Below, piece by piece: positions 50,877 to 63,890 of a stretch of DNA of 64,000 bases; position 1 is the stretch's first letter; every line of letters starts with the position of its first letter. Made by a program: the position numbers and the translations under genes. The DNA comes from Alitta virens (taxonomy: Eukaryota; Annelida; Polychaeta; Phyllodocida; Nereididae), in the NCBI GenBank assembly GCA_932294295.1, contig OW028576.1, forward strand, positions 27,473,227-27,537,226, given 5' to 3'. The notes beneath the pieces are model-generated. The model did no database searches and was not told the origin of the DNA. It was given only the letters and a program-made list of their open reading frames with translations.

Positions 50877-53800
50877 TCACAGCAGGGATGAAAGAAGTTC
50901 TGTACCAAGAAAGACCATGACAAACATCAAGAGACTTACAATGACAAAGATGCTAAACAAGATCTTGTCAATCTTTCGAAGAACAGTGTTCCATTCTTCC
51001 CCTGTTTTTGTTTTCTCCTTATCATTCTCATTTGGATTGGTGGCAATGTTATTATTCAGGACTTGGATTTCTGTCGTTTGTGTTTCATAACTAGTGGTTG
51101 CCAAGCATGTCAGTCGTTTTAACCATCTGGGAATCGGTGTGAACTTATTGTAGAATTTGTTGATGACAATGACACTTATAACGAGCGCAATTGATGACAT
51201 TGCCATTAGTACTACCAGGTATACAGCTGAAATTAAGTAATGCTATGAAAATCAGCAATTTACACAGAGATTCTGATTTTAATTACATTCCAGTTAAATA
51301 TTTGTGAAAGTGTTATAACTCTGTGCTGATTATGCAGAATTTCATCATTTTTTTACTGAAGTCTGTTGTCTTCTAACCTGTAGAGTTTAAATGATGTGTA
51401 CAACATGTGATGGAATGTTATAATGGAGGTAAATTTTTAAATTGTAGTTTTAGGATGTTTAATGTGACCAGACTTAACAAAAACAATGCTTTGGTAAGAT
51501 AAAGTATTCACTGAATCACTTCCAAACCAAGGTAAGTAGTTTGGACTTTATATGTGTACTCGGTTCATTCTCAGAGCTCACCAGTCAGTTAGTTTTACCA
51601 ATAGAGAAGATAATGACATTTTTAATCTAGAACAAAAATATATAATCAATGCAATACGTACTCAATATAGGAATACTATCAGAGCTATCTGGCATCTTAT
51701 CAATCATCATTAACTGGAAAACAGAAAATGATAGCAGAACTGTGATGCCGAGACTGATGCGTTCTCCAGATTCAGGTGGTAGGAAGAACATCAGGTTACT
51801 CATCATTGCAAGAACTGCACTCGGAACCACCAAGTTTGTCATGTAGTAGATGGGTTTTCTTTTCAAAGCTGCAAAATACATCACATAATAAGGAAATCAC
51901 ATTTTATTGCAATAAACAGGGGTGGTGTATGAAATGTTCAGATTCCATATCAGTTAACTTTTGACATATAGTTAGTTTAACATACTTTTAATAGAGATTA
52001 GATAACCTACCAGGTTGTCTTCTTTATCCCTTAAATATAAATTCAAGCTAATTAGGACCTACAGTGTATGCAATTTTATAAGGTTACATTAGTACCATCC
52101 TATAGTGAAATAGAGCACCCATGGGTGGGGCATTTTGGTTGCCTCAGCAGAGATGCCGTGTATATGGAGCACAAATTTAAAATTGCATGCTATAGGTAAA
52201 CCACACGAGGCACTGATCTGTCTAACAGATCAGACAAGGTGGGTGCTTAACACCATTCGAATCTGATCTGTCAAACAGAAAAAAAAGATGTGCATGAATC
52301 CAGTCAATATTTCGAATGGGAACAAAACTGAATGCAGCGGCACCAGCGTCATGAATGTCCTCAATTCATGATACATTTTTTATTGTAATTCTGTCAAGTC
52401 TTATCCGATTTTCAACTTAAACTTTATGCTGTAGACAAATTCATAACTATTAGAATGTAAGATTGTTATTTATCTAGACAAACTGTATTTGCATGGACGG
52501 TGAATGATTGGTACGCTTTCGACTGTCTCAATGCACCCTGTCATTTCCAACAACTGTGTTTCCATGACTGATACACCAAAGAAATTTAATAATTAACTTA
52601 CTCATTACTGCTAGAATAGATTCAAAGATAGCACCTTCGTATGTTTCAGACTTCAATGAGAGGTAAGTGTCTTTCAGATGCCACTGAGAGTTTTCTTTGT
52701 AATTTTTAGAATCCATTTTGTAAGTTTCGTTTTGTAAACGTATTTCGTTTGTAGTATACACCCAGTCGGTAAATTTGATGATACATTCATGCTTGTCAAA
52801 AGGAAAGAACGTCATGTGGAGACTACAATCGGTTTTGGTTTTTCCAGCTGATGAAATGTGGACCCGTCCGTTCGAGGAGACTTTCGCAAGGTTCCCTTTA
52901 GTTATATCTGAGTGCATTTGTTCTACGCTGTAACACAGTGCAACAGAATGAATGAATGGGTCAATAGATATATATAAAAAAAAACATCAGGTGACATGAC
53001 AATTTGACTTTTTTTATTTTATTCTACAATTTGAATTGATATTGCCGATTTATTACCTTAATAAACAGGAAAATACAACAAAAGAACATCTAAAAAAATG
53101 CATTAAATGACCTTTGATAATTTTTTTCTGCTAATCATCATAAAATCTTATCAAAGTGAGATTTGGTGGCTTGTGATGTCATAACGTATTGTTTGATGAC
53201 GTCATACCATTGTGAGTAATTATTAGTGGTAGCTTGTGGTGTCATGACTTTTTTTTTAGTGATCAGTAAACTGAGTTTTATTGGACATAAAAGCCTGCAA
53301 TTCCTCATGTTAAAGTTGCAATGAGCATCAAAAGGCTTGGGCACATACTTATCAGCTTAAATAGATAATTTCATTGTGTAAGTTATTTTCAGATGGCAGC
53401 AGTGCTTTACATTCAGGCAAGATGTTGGGTGTTTGTAAATCACAGACTTATAAGAGATATTGTATCATCAAAACGAAGAGATTGTTCACAATGTTGATGT
53501 CCCTTATTATCTTAATATGTGATGGCAGTTTAAATGTTTGATTTTGTGTGTACTCTGCAGCAAACTTACCTATTTTCCACTCCAGTGTCAGGCGTCCAAA
53601 TTTCATCTTGATTGGGAAAAATGTGTTTCAGTCCGTCATAATCTGACTCATTCCAAGTCAACCTTTCATCTGTCCATACCTGAAAGAGAACATTCTTAAA
53701 TACACATGTTGACAAAGAAAAGGCTTGCTATTTGCCATTACATTTTCAACAGGGGCTTCGATTGCTCTTGATGGGTGGGGGGCATGCAGACCAACTTTCT

Positions 53801-56800
53801 CTGTCCCACCGTAACTTTCCCTCGCTTGTACAAGTGACCGCAGTTAATGTGTAGACACTGGCCAAAAGGTAAATTAATGGTGAATCATTGGTTACAAGCT
53901 TAATACTGATATGTGATTGGTGATACCGAGTGTAAAACTTTACCAAAGCACAAATGTTCCAAAACAATTGTGTGTGAAAAAAGTTAATTTTCATTTGTGA
54001 ATTTCAGGGGGGTTGATTGCATTGATCATCCCCCCCTTCCCAAAAAGTGGGGGTTTATATCCCCGACATCTCCGCCTGTATCGACACCCCTGATTTTCAA
54101 GCTCAACTAAACTTATGATTTTTAGCAGCTTTTCCGACGATTTCTGACCGAATGTCATCGTACTTTACATCACACGTGTAGAGCTCCTAAGTAAAGTTAA
54201 GGAATGTAGAGAAAAATATCACTCAAACAGTGGATGTTAAGGAGTTAATGTGCCCAAATTATAGAAAGTCACATGGTTGAATGTGAGATTAGACAATCAC
54301 ATTTAAACAAATATGGAGATACTACAAAAGTCTTACCCTAGTTAACCAAGAATACATCTCGAGAACTTGCTGTTTTTCATTCTGGAGTCAACATGCAATC
54401 AAACCTGTTGGTTAAATCTGATACAATAATGTAAAGTAAATGCAGTTTCATATGAAATTGTTTGTCCATAACAATAAAAAATCTTGATTTGTGACATATA
54501 ATTGAAAATGTGTATGATTTTCTAATGGTTTCCATGGTTAAACCCTGTTCCCACCTTGCCGAACTGTTCGCCAAACTCCCACAAACTACTAGTTGGTTAA
54601 AATTTTCTTCAGAGATAGAAAATGTTCGTAGCTAACCGTCAGAGTTCGTCAGAGAATGTCACAGTTCTTACAATATTTGGACATGTTCAAAACTCATCAT
54701 AGCCTTCTACCAACTTTTAGGACTTTGTCGGACGTCGTGGTTGCGTAGTAGCATTTCGTAGGAGGTTGTATAGGAGTTTGTATGCACGCCATGGGAGTTG
54801 GTAAAGCCCCGTTCCCACATAGCCGAGTTTCTCGTAGTCAACTCGTAGTATTATGTAACACGCCTCTCGGGCCCAGTACGTACTAAACTCTGCGACTACT
54901 CCTCGCACTCGGGAGATACTCGGCGAGTAACTCCTGGGACTCGTAGCCAACTCCTGACATTTGGAGCCGATAGCCGAGTATGCCGCGCTGCACGGCACAC
55001 TCAGCGGATTTTCCAGGAGTTTCAAAAACTCGGTCATGACTCGCCGAGTACCAGGAGTAACTCGGCGAGTAACTCCTCTAACTCGCCGAGTTACTCCTCG
55101 AACTCGGCGAGTTACTCGGCGCTAATTTCACTCATATTACACTTGGGGGGGGGGGGGGTGTTCAGGAGTGCGAGGAGTAACTCGGCGAGTTGTAGGAGTA
55201 ACTCACCGAGTTGTAGGAGTAACTCGCCGAGTACCTTTAGTACCTCTACCTTTAGTACATGCATCATCAGTGTAGGGGGTCGTATATAATTTAAAAGGCC
55301 GCTGCTCCTCTAATATTAGTCCGATTTTCGTCAAATAAAGATTGTTTTGTAGTATAATTCATAGTGACTCCATAGGTGTTTTCGGATTGAAAATAGACCA
55401 AATATTAAGCGAGATATTCGTCTGAGAAGGCAGCTAGGTTGGCGGAGGCAAACAGTGGTGCTCTCGCAGACGTCCGCGCCCGGACTGTATCAATGCAGGT
55501 AAGGCTGAGCGCTACTTTAAAAGGCTGCTGCTCCTCTAATATAAGTCGGATTTTCGTCAAATAAATATTGAATTATAGTCGAGTTCATATTTATTCCACA
55601 CAAATTTTCAGATTGAAAATAGACCAAATATTAAGTGAGATATTTGTTTGAGAGGGCAGGTAGTCTGGCGGCGGCAAGGTGCTCTGTGTATGGCCCTGAC
55701 TTGAATGGTGTGGTCAATATTTTTGACCATTTTATATACATTGTTTGGATAAGCATTATTGCAATTCATTTCTACTCATTCTGCCAACTGCCATGACTGT
55801 TATGTCAATTGCTATTAGCATTTTGAATGATACAAAGAATGGGTGTAGAGAATACAGCAAATTCAATACATGTGTCAATTGCCTAATTGCCTAAATTGGG
55901 GTTATTTGACCTATCATTTCATGGTTTGTTCAAAGATGACACAGTAATTGCTATTAGCATTTTGAATGATACAAAGAATGGGTGTAGAGAATACAGCAAA
56001 TGCTCAATACATGTGTCAATTGCCTAATTGCCTAAATTGGGGTTCTTTGACCTGTCATTTCATGGTTTGTTCAAAGTTGACACAGTAATATGACATTGTC
56101 TTGATTATCATTCACAATTACAAAAATATGTAATTGCTTTCATTAATTAAAAGCAATATATTTTATTGTAATTACCAGGCAATGATTATATTTGTATAAC
56201 TTTCTTATCTTTTTGTGTTAATTTGAATCTTATTGTGATATTATGATCATTATAAATTTGTGTATATTTTTGTAAAATTTAAATCTATTATTGATATTGT
56301 AATTAGTATTTGTGATTTGATCTGTGATTTTATTTGCTATCTTTAATTTACTTATACTGGTGCTCCCTCAAGCGTCCGCGCCCGGACTGTATTAATGCAG
56401 AAAGCTGAGTGCTTCTTTAAAAAGCTACTGTTCCCTTAATATTAGTCAGATTTTCGTCAAATAAAGATTGTTTTGTAGTATAATTCATAGTGACTCCATA
56501 GGTATTTTCGGATCGAAAATAGACCAAATATTAAGCGAGATATTCGTCTGAGAATGCAGGTAGGCTGGCGTCGGCGAGTCACTCCTACAACTCGGCGAGT
56601 CACCCGCTGAGTGACCCGCAGTCACTTTTTCCACCAGAATTCGTCGCCAACTCCTCGGATTTTGGCCGTTACGTAATACTACAAGTTGACTACGACAAAC
56701 TCGGCTATGTGGGAACGGGGCTTAAAAGATCACAGATGTTCCTAATAGTTTGCCGAAAACCAACAATAAAGATCATGGGATTGCGAAGATTATGCAAGTT

Positions 56801-59800
56801 AGGAATTATACCTTTTACAGATGACTCTGATGAACTGCCAGGAACTTTTTCCATACTTCATCACAAACTTCATAGCAGTTCTTGTAGGTAGGAACAGGTA
56901 AGAAATTCATAGTTGGTTTTTTGTTTTTTGTTTCACGTTTGCCCCAAAATATGAATATGATTTGACCCCTTAACGAGCCTGATTCAAATGTTGGCCATCA
57001 AGACCATCGTCCTGAAAGTTCTTATGAATTATTATAATACTGCATAGTTATATAACAGTTGTATGTAACAGTGCCAAGAGCATAAAACATCAATTGGTAT
57101 TTTTTTATTAAATGGTTGCGATGGTTTCACCCCATTGGACTCCACACGATGAAGTTATAAGACAATCAATTATAAGATAAATATTGATATTTTTATGCAC
57201 TTCTGCATCTCATTGTTACATAGAATTAATAGCGCATTTGGCACTAAGAAAACTGAGCAGTCGAAACAAGTAATTCCCCTAAAGGGGAGGATCAATGAAA
57301 GCAGAGTAAGCAGTGGGAATAATAGTACTGCAGAAATGTAGCAACAGCAGGTGCTAAATTGAAATAAATAATTAAACTGAAATAGGCAGAAAAATGTAGC
57401 AACAGCAATGAAAAATTTAATTGCATGATTGCATGTTTTGTGTGCAAAAATGATTGACACGTATACAGTTGCAATAATTAAATAATGATGGACAGAGAAC
57501 ACAGGGTCACACAATTGCAATAAATTTACATTTAATTATGAGCAATGCAGGCGTCTGTCTTGATTAGAATTAAGGCATCAGTCTTGATTGCTATCTGTGC
57601 AGAGGGAAAAAGTTGGATCCTCATGGCCGCTGGGATTGTGGTTAACAGGACTCGTAAAGACGATCATATTAGTTAAAAGTGTAAAGCCTCCATCTCACAT
57701 AGCCGGTTTTGCCGTAGTGAACCCATAGTATTACGTAATGGTTATGCAACGTGCTACCCGTCTCAAACCCGAAGGCTACCCACCGATTCCCGGCGATACC
57801 CATCAAGTGACTCCTGGGATGCGTGGCCAAGCCGGGAGTTTCGCAGCCGGTAGCCGGGGCAAACTCCCGGGTGTCCAAAAACCGTCAAAAGTCGGCGGAT
57901 TACCTGTCGAAGTCGGCTAGTTATCTGTCCCTAATTTTACCCATAGTAAAGCCGGCGGTTTACTAGGAGTAAGCCGACGGGTAGAAGGAGTAATTCGACG
58001 GCTTACAGGAGTAATCCGCCGAGTTGTAGGAGTAACTCGCCGACTGCTACCAGCGTCAGCATCAGCGTAGGCAGGGAGGGGGGGTTGTATATATTTTAAA
58101 AGGCTGCTGCTCCCCTAATATTAGTCCGATTTTCGTCAAATAAGACTGAATTGTAGTTTATATAGTTCATACTGATTCCATACGTGTTTCCGGATCGAAA
58201 ATAGACCAAATATTAAGCGAGATATTTGTCTGAGAAGGCAGGTAGGCTGGCGGCGGCAAACTGGTGCTCCCGCAAGCGTCCGTGCCCGGACTGTATCAAT
58301 GCAGGCTCTTGACCCTGCGAGTCACTCCTACACCTCGGCGAGTTACTCCTGGAAGCCGTCGAGACTCTCGTGGAATTCATCCACTAATTGGCCATACCCG
58401 CCGTGTCACCCTTAGAACCCGTCGAGTCACCCGTAGAACCCGTCGAGTCACCCGTAGAACCCGTCGAGTCACCCGTGGGATGATGCCTGGCCCGTTTTGC
58501 CGCCAGAATCCATCTCCAACTCTGCAAAAAAGCCTCTTGCATAACCGTTTTGTAATACTACGGGTTCACTACGGCAAAACCGGCTATGTGAGACCTAGGC
58601 TTGATGATTTCACTTTCTTTAATTAAATTACAAACAACAGCAAGGTTGTTGGTGGGCGCTGCGAAGCTAGCAAAGCAAAGCCAGCAAAAATAAATAAAAA
58701 ATTCCCAAATTTACCCACTGTTCCTCATTTAAAAATGGCTGCCTGGAAATATCCCAGTCTGCCTGATCAAACAAAACGGATTGGCTGAAGCCAATTCAAA
58801 AAAGTTGATTGCAATGCCTTCACACTGTTCAGCTATTAACTGCTATTAAATTAAAAGTTTTTTTTGATTCCGTGCTACGACCATTTTCATAATTGTTTTC
58901 ACAAAAAAAAAGAACACTTTTAAACATCGTTTGGAAATGGTCGAAGCACGGATGCAATTTCAGGTAACGTTTTCTTGTTGTTTGGTTGGTGTTTTTGTAA
59001 AGGACTCAATTTTTATTGATTATAATGTTGAACTCATTGATTTGTCCTATGATGATTTAGCAATTTTGTCACAAGGGACAGTCAGTTATAGAATTTTGGT
59101 TGTTCAGGTTATTTACCCCCTGAAAACTCACCTTATCGCTTATGGTGGAGGTTCATAAAGTTAATTTTGAGCTTAAAGCACAGGCGCCGTCCAGCAGGCA
59201 TTATCAAGACTTAGAATAAAGAAAGGGGGAGCACTGGGAATTCTTGTGCGACAGTCTTGCGGACAGAATTCAGGTCACTGGTGTCGCCAATTACGTCCAC
59301 GCTGCTCTAAATCAGGTCCGTGACCGTTTTTAGCCAGTCTGTGGCCTACGGGGCCTCAGGGTTTTCCCTAATAAACCCTGTGGGTGCCTCTGCTGCTGCT
59401 GTCAATGACCTACATTCTGTCCGCATGACTGTCGCGATCGTATTCGAGTCCCAAAAATGCAATTTAACAGCCAAAAATGAGACAATATCCACTATGTTGT
59501 CGATTCAATGGGAAATATTGTTTACTTGATGTTACCAAAGAATCTGACATTTAAATTAAGATTAGTAAGAGCACCGGACCTTTGAATGAGGCCATGTCAA
59601 CCTGCTCAGTGCACGAGAGAGGCACCTTGTTATTATATCTTGACATGTATAGCAATGAGCTGGACAGCGCCTGTGCTAAAAGGCAATGAGTGCACACACT
59701 ATTACTAATCTTGACATGCTGTTATATTTCCACAATCACAATTTTCATGCAGATAATCAGCAATTTAAACTTCTGCTTCTTAAACACTCTTAATAGTATG

Positions 59801-60476
59801 TTGTAATGACTCGGTCAATAGTCATCGCTGATAAAAACCGAATTGCTCACTTTCAATGAAGTAAAATGGTGATAGTAGGCACTGATGCGTGTATATTGTC
59901 CAAAGTGAATACCACAAAAAATTACAGGACTGCTGCAAGGCTAACCTAGGACCACTTCAGCCACTGGAGTCAAATCAGTGGAATCAAAAAGGAACTCGAA
60001 TCTTACCAAATTGTTAATGAGAATAGGGTGGTAATTCATGGTCACTTGTACTTTCGTCTTGTGGTCTTTTACAGGCAAACCAAAACAATTGTAGTCCTTA
60101 AACAAGTTGTCCATTAGCTTCATTGTTCTCTTTTCATACATAATTTTGTTAAAACGTGGTTATGACTAAGATACAAGGGTCTCGTAACTCTGTTAGTTTG
60201 CATCAATAAAACATATAAATCGACAGAAGTACAGCGGAATAATGAATGAAAACATTGAGAAAGATCACAGAAATATTTGGCATAAAAAACAATATATATA
60301 GATTATCAATTAAAAGTTATGCTGCTTTATGGGGCAAGTAAATTAGAAGTATTATTTTTGTTACAGGGAATTTTGATTTGGCCATTATATCGAGGCGATC
60401 TTAACACAGAATTAAAACATTACTTACCACATATAATGTTGCTCAGAACAACAACGAAAAGGATGGTCAAATGCAT
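50877..60476 (-). CDS. Nicotinic acetylcholine receptor-like subunit, gene 5 (suspect 5' splice)
   Basis: Minus-strand exons: 60476-60428 (signal peptide MHLTILFVVVLSNIIC), about 60143-60007, 54381-54337, 53679-53570, 52927-52602, 51868-51662 and 51226-50877, about 407 aa if exon 1 joins exon 2. The Cys-loop has CSLHMTFFPFDKHEC. Loop C has no CC. M2 has ESGERISLGITVLL. Exon 5 lacks one codon relative to sister genes (KGNLAKV). Where exon 2 should start by homology, the expected AG acceptor is AA (60145-60144), and no AG in the right phase is nearby. Either the gene is damaged or it starts at the in-frame ATG at 60141, without a signal peptide. Intron 2 is 5.6 kb and holds transposon copies C and D. 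The stop codon is 4 nt from copy B. Confidence 0.78.
52095..52240 (-). mobile_element. Diverged SINE fragment in intron 5 of gene 5
   Basis: The run with CATGGGTGGGGCATTTTGG, TTGCCTCAGCAGAGA and GCATGC is related to the body of the SINE at 11390-11645. Confidence 0.45.
54541..54804. mobile_element. Truncated older Harbinger-like element, host of copy C
   Basis: It begins TAAACCCTGTTCCCACCTTGCC, a variant of the TTCCCACATAGCC end. It has GTTCGTCAGAG-type internal words and is cut by the left end of copy C. The matching right end was not found. Confidence 0.4.
54805..56722. mobile_element. Harbinger-like element, copy C (subfamily I)
   Basis: Flanked by TAA (54802-54804 and 56723-56725), with the same AGCCCCGTTCCCACATAGCC ends as copy A and highly similar throughout. 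Body units lie near 55300, 55530 and 56425. The core has a local duplication of about 115-180 bp (the TACAAAGAATGGGTGTAGAG run occurs at 55830 and 55970). It sits in intron 2 of gene 5. Confidence 0.8.
56723..57681. other. Intron 2 DNA between transposon copies C and D
   Basis: No exon is recognised. It is AT-rich, and the short open frames on both strands are unlike any family in the window. Confidence 0.4.
57685..58601. mobile_element. Harbinger-like element, copy D (subfamily II, short)
   Basis: A 917-bp element with ends AGCCTCCATCTCACATAGCC and a right end with GGCTATGTGAGA. It is flanked by TAA (57682-57684) and TGA (58602-58604), a decayed duplication. It keeps one body unit (about 58096-58240) between GCCGGCGG-type and AACCCGTCGAGTCACCCGT-type end arrays. 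It shares its end sequence with copy B. Confidence 0.75.
58602..60006. other. Intron 2 DNA of gene 5 with a GC-richer patch
   Basis: No exon of the receptor is found here. About 59160-59540 is GC-richer, with long partly open frames such as DSLADRIQVTGVANYVHAAL near 59250-59310, which stops soon after. It could be a decayed transposon gene; no family was recognised. Confidence 0.35.
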
Positions 60477-62528
60477 TTTTCACACAATGGTCCACCTAGC
60501 TTGAGCATCAATCTGATACAGTTGGTTGAGTGAATAGCGCGCAGTGCGTCTTTAAAAATTCATATTTTATGAACATCGCTGCTAATTGCTTTGTTTCATA
60601 CGAATTTGCAATGTTTGCTTGTGATGATTGATATCCATGGTGAGTGCCAGGGCCCAATGTTTTTTACATGCCTTCAGTGGAGAAGTATTTTGTGAACCAA
60701 AGTATTGCTATTGTAAATGAATCGTACTGTGGCATGGAATTGACATTTTATGCTCTTTAATGATATTGATGCTCTGTAATGATATTCAGGGCATATATTT
60801 ATATGATTAGACCTTACCCAGATATGTTACAAGCCATGTTGGCTCAACATAGATGGAACTAAAAACTGCAAAGTATGTGAAAACCAAAGTCCCAAATGGA
60901 TTTTTTGTGAAATCAAAATTGGCCCTTTTTGGCTTTTTAAAAATCCATTGGTTTTTTAGGAACCCAACAAGTTATCCTTACAGGTTGTAATACAATTATT
61001 CTATCTATTTTAGTGTGAACAAAATGTATATAATTCTTAATCCAGTTCTTAATTTTTTGTTTTCTTCTTCTTCATATATTTCCTCGTCTGCAAGGTTGAC
61101 TACAATAACATTTCTAACTTTCACTCAAGTCTCCATCGCTGGACAGCAAAGTTTAAAAGTTCAATCAATTAATACTCCCCCAATTGGGTTTTAATCTAAA
61201 AGGAGCATCAATTCCTAGGCTACAACCGTCAATTCCTTTCACAATAAAGTTAGTTGTTGGTCAAGGACAACATTTAAGGCACCTCCATCTGAACAAGTTG
61301 TGTTAAAGATTGTGATGCAGAAGACTTGATAATTATGGCACCAGAAATGTACCCTCCTGCAGGGCCTATCATAAATGGAATGACCAGGAAATTCCCATAT
61401 TGAATGAAATCAGTGCATCTCTGAATGCTCCAGAAAAATATAGAAAGTACATTTGTGTCAAAATTTTAATACCTAATAGTCTATTAAAGGCATTTAGAAG
61501 ATTGATTCAGAGACTCTAAAAATGATATGCTTAGATATGAAAGTAAATTGCAAATACAAATGTCAACATGCTTAAGCAGATGTATTCTGAATTTTGCAAA
61601 GAGTAACTTTTGACATAGTGAATTTAGTGTTCAGTTATGATTTTGACATTTATGGTGGTTAGACACCAAATTTTTGTGTTTACCCCTATTATCAATTCTT
61701 CATCAAATTACATCGAGATAACAGGTAGTCTTGATTAGAAATTTCAGGGTAAAATTATTATCAAGTCCTTAAAATTGCAAATAAAGCTGCTACAGTGAGT
61801 GATAATTTAGGAATTTTTAGTATCAGCGCAATATATAGTATCAGGCAAGTGGTGATACTGCGGCTTTAATAGTGAGTGATAGAAGGACATGAAGTAAATG
61901 ATCTTAGAGGCAAGGATTGGGTGGAACTGACCTCTCTACCAAACCCATGTAAAAATTGTAAACTCCTTAGGTAACCACCCTTGGGGTTAAGGAGTAGGTC
62001 AACATGGTATATTTTTCAGTAATAATGAAAATGGTGAAATCAAATGAAAGAGAACTTGACATGTGAGCGTATCTAACCCTGTAATATATATGGAAGATCC
62101 AGACAACTAAGCATTCCGCTACTTTTATCCAATCTATTGTACCACTGATCACAGCACCATACTTTCTCAAAGTATCCATAGTTGGAAAGAGTTGTCTGTG
62201 GCATTTTCCTAGTGTGAATGAATGTTAACTCCTAACCATACAGTATTTCTCTTGAAATTGCGCCATATGTGGGCTGAAAAGAATTGGTTAACCGCACACA
62301 ATCAGGTGTCCCATTGGTCAATTTGAATATATTTAAATTTTCAGGTAATAACTGACATCCTGCAAGTTCATACATGACTACAAAAACTGTGCTCATATTT
62401 GTTAATAACATAAGTTTATAAACCATAGATGTGCAAACACCATCGAGGGTGATGTTCAAGGAACAAAATAATCTGAAAAATCATATATGCAATCACACTT
62501 AATCATGTCACATGAGGTGTAACGACCA
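60477..62528. other. Intergenic DNA upstream of gene 5
   Basis: No gene, RNA gene or classified repeat was recognised. The composition is AT-rich and low in complexity in places. Confidence 0.4.
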
Positions 62529-62915
62529 TCAATACGACACGTTGCCTTCCTGTATGTTTCCCAAGACACCATTGGGTTTGGAGTGACCTTCTTCACTATC
62601 ATTAATACCATCATCTCTGTCATAATAGTCAGGATATTCATTAGGCTGTCGTGACCTTGTCTGACCATCAACTGTGTCTGAAGAGGATGATATAGGGTCA
62701 TCTGATATTATACTCACTATACCATTAAAAGCAAAAGTCATCACATCTTTGATGACTGATCCATGACAAAGGAATCTCATGCTATATTCTGTTCCTTTGA
62801 AACGTTCATCGTCATCCTCGAATTCACTCATCCAGTGAAGCAAATTTATCTGAGCTTTTGTACAGAATAAAATGATGAACTTCTCCTTTTCAGCTGTAGA
62901 ACTCTTGACATCCTA
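62529..62915 (-). CDS. Possible terminal exon of an unknown gene
   Basis: On the minus strand an ATTAG acceptor near 62916 opens a frame of about 128 codons. It runs through KFIILFCTKAQINLLHWMSE, a central MTFAFNGIVSIIS and an acidic, Ser- and Asp-rich tail to a stop at 62529. The acidic tail and length are unusual for random AT-rich DNA. No domain is recognised, and no upstream exon was found inside the window. An overlapping second frame (62456-62701) weakens the case. Confidence 0.25.
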
Positions 62916-63734
62916 ATGAACAAACCCCTGCCAAAATGTGCATCAATGCATGAGGCTTGAAGTGTTACACTCTACCATTGGTTATTTGCACATTGTGCCT
63001 TATTCAAGGTTAACAGTTATTTGTATATTTCTAAAGCGCAGTTACCAGTGAAAAAATCAGTCATGCTAGCGTTCTCTTGTACCTATGATAGAAGGCTGAC
63101 ACTGTATTTTCTCAGACAATCTTACACTAAGTGTGTAACTTTCTAACATATGTTGAGATGCCATAGTGATTGTTGATAGTTAAATATATGGATCTTGCAT
63201 AGTGGTAGATGTAATCTCTACAACAGGAACACGTGAGTCGTCAGGGTTATCAATGTAACATGACATCCTGAAAGTTTACAAAATGACCATACTCTGTACC
63301 CAGTTGATTACTACAATCAATGATTGTTCACAACTAATTAGTTGTACGTTTAATTTGAGGAATTAATTATACATTGTGTGTATACATGGAACATTGTGTA
63401 GTATGTAAACACTTCACAATGCACCACTTACAGTGCGCCACTGCTGCCCTCTGCAGTTTGTGCTAGTCTACAGGGAAATGCTTTTACTACTCATAGAGTT
63501 GGTATACACACAACACCTGTTCTTGCATATTTGCATTAAGTCAAGATAGGTGAGGTATGTTGCTCTACCATTTGCTATATTTGTTGCCAAGATCGGATCA
63601 CTGTGTTTTAGAGCTTTTTGCACATCGCCTTTTTTCTCACATTCATCTAAGTTTTAGTTTTTTGGGCAGTTTGGATGTCGAATACAACTTGGAGCTGGGT
63701 GACCCTAATTAATAGCTAAGATATCTGCCAGTTG

Positions 63735-63890
63735 TTACACAATTCAGAGTTGCCAAAGGTCCCGGGTTCAAGTCAGCTGGTTGCACGAAACAGTAAATTG
63801 GTGGTGTCTCACACTGTGCTGAGGCAAATAAAAGACCCCGGGTCATGCACGGTCCAAATATGATTTGCATGACACTATGCACATGAGCTT
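63735..63890 (+). mobile_element. tRNA-derived SINE, plus orientation
   Basis: It has a B-box-like GGTCCCGGGTTCAAGTC and a body with TGAGGCAAATAAAAGACCCC, the complement of the body of the 11390-11645 copy. The A-box part is diverged. Confidence 0.5.

Noticed and set aside
50671..51090. 139-codon open frame on the plus strand
   Set aside because: It runs from transposon end DNA into the antisense of gene 5's last exon.
57170..57520. 115-codon minus-strand frame rich in Phe, Leu and Cys
   Set aside because: A hydrophobic translation of AT-rich DNA; no splice context or family support.
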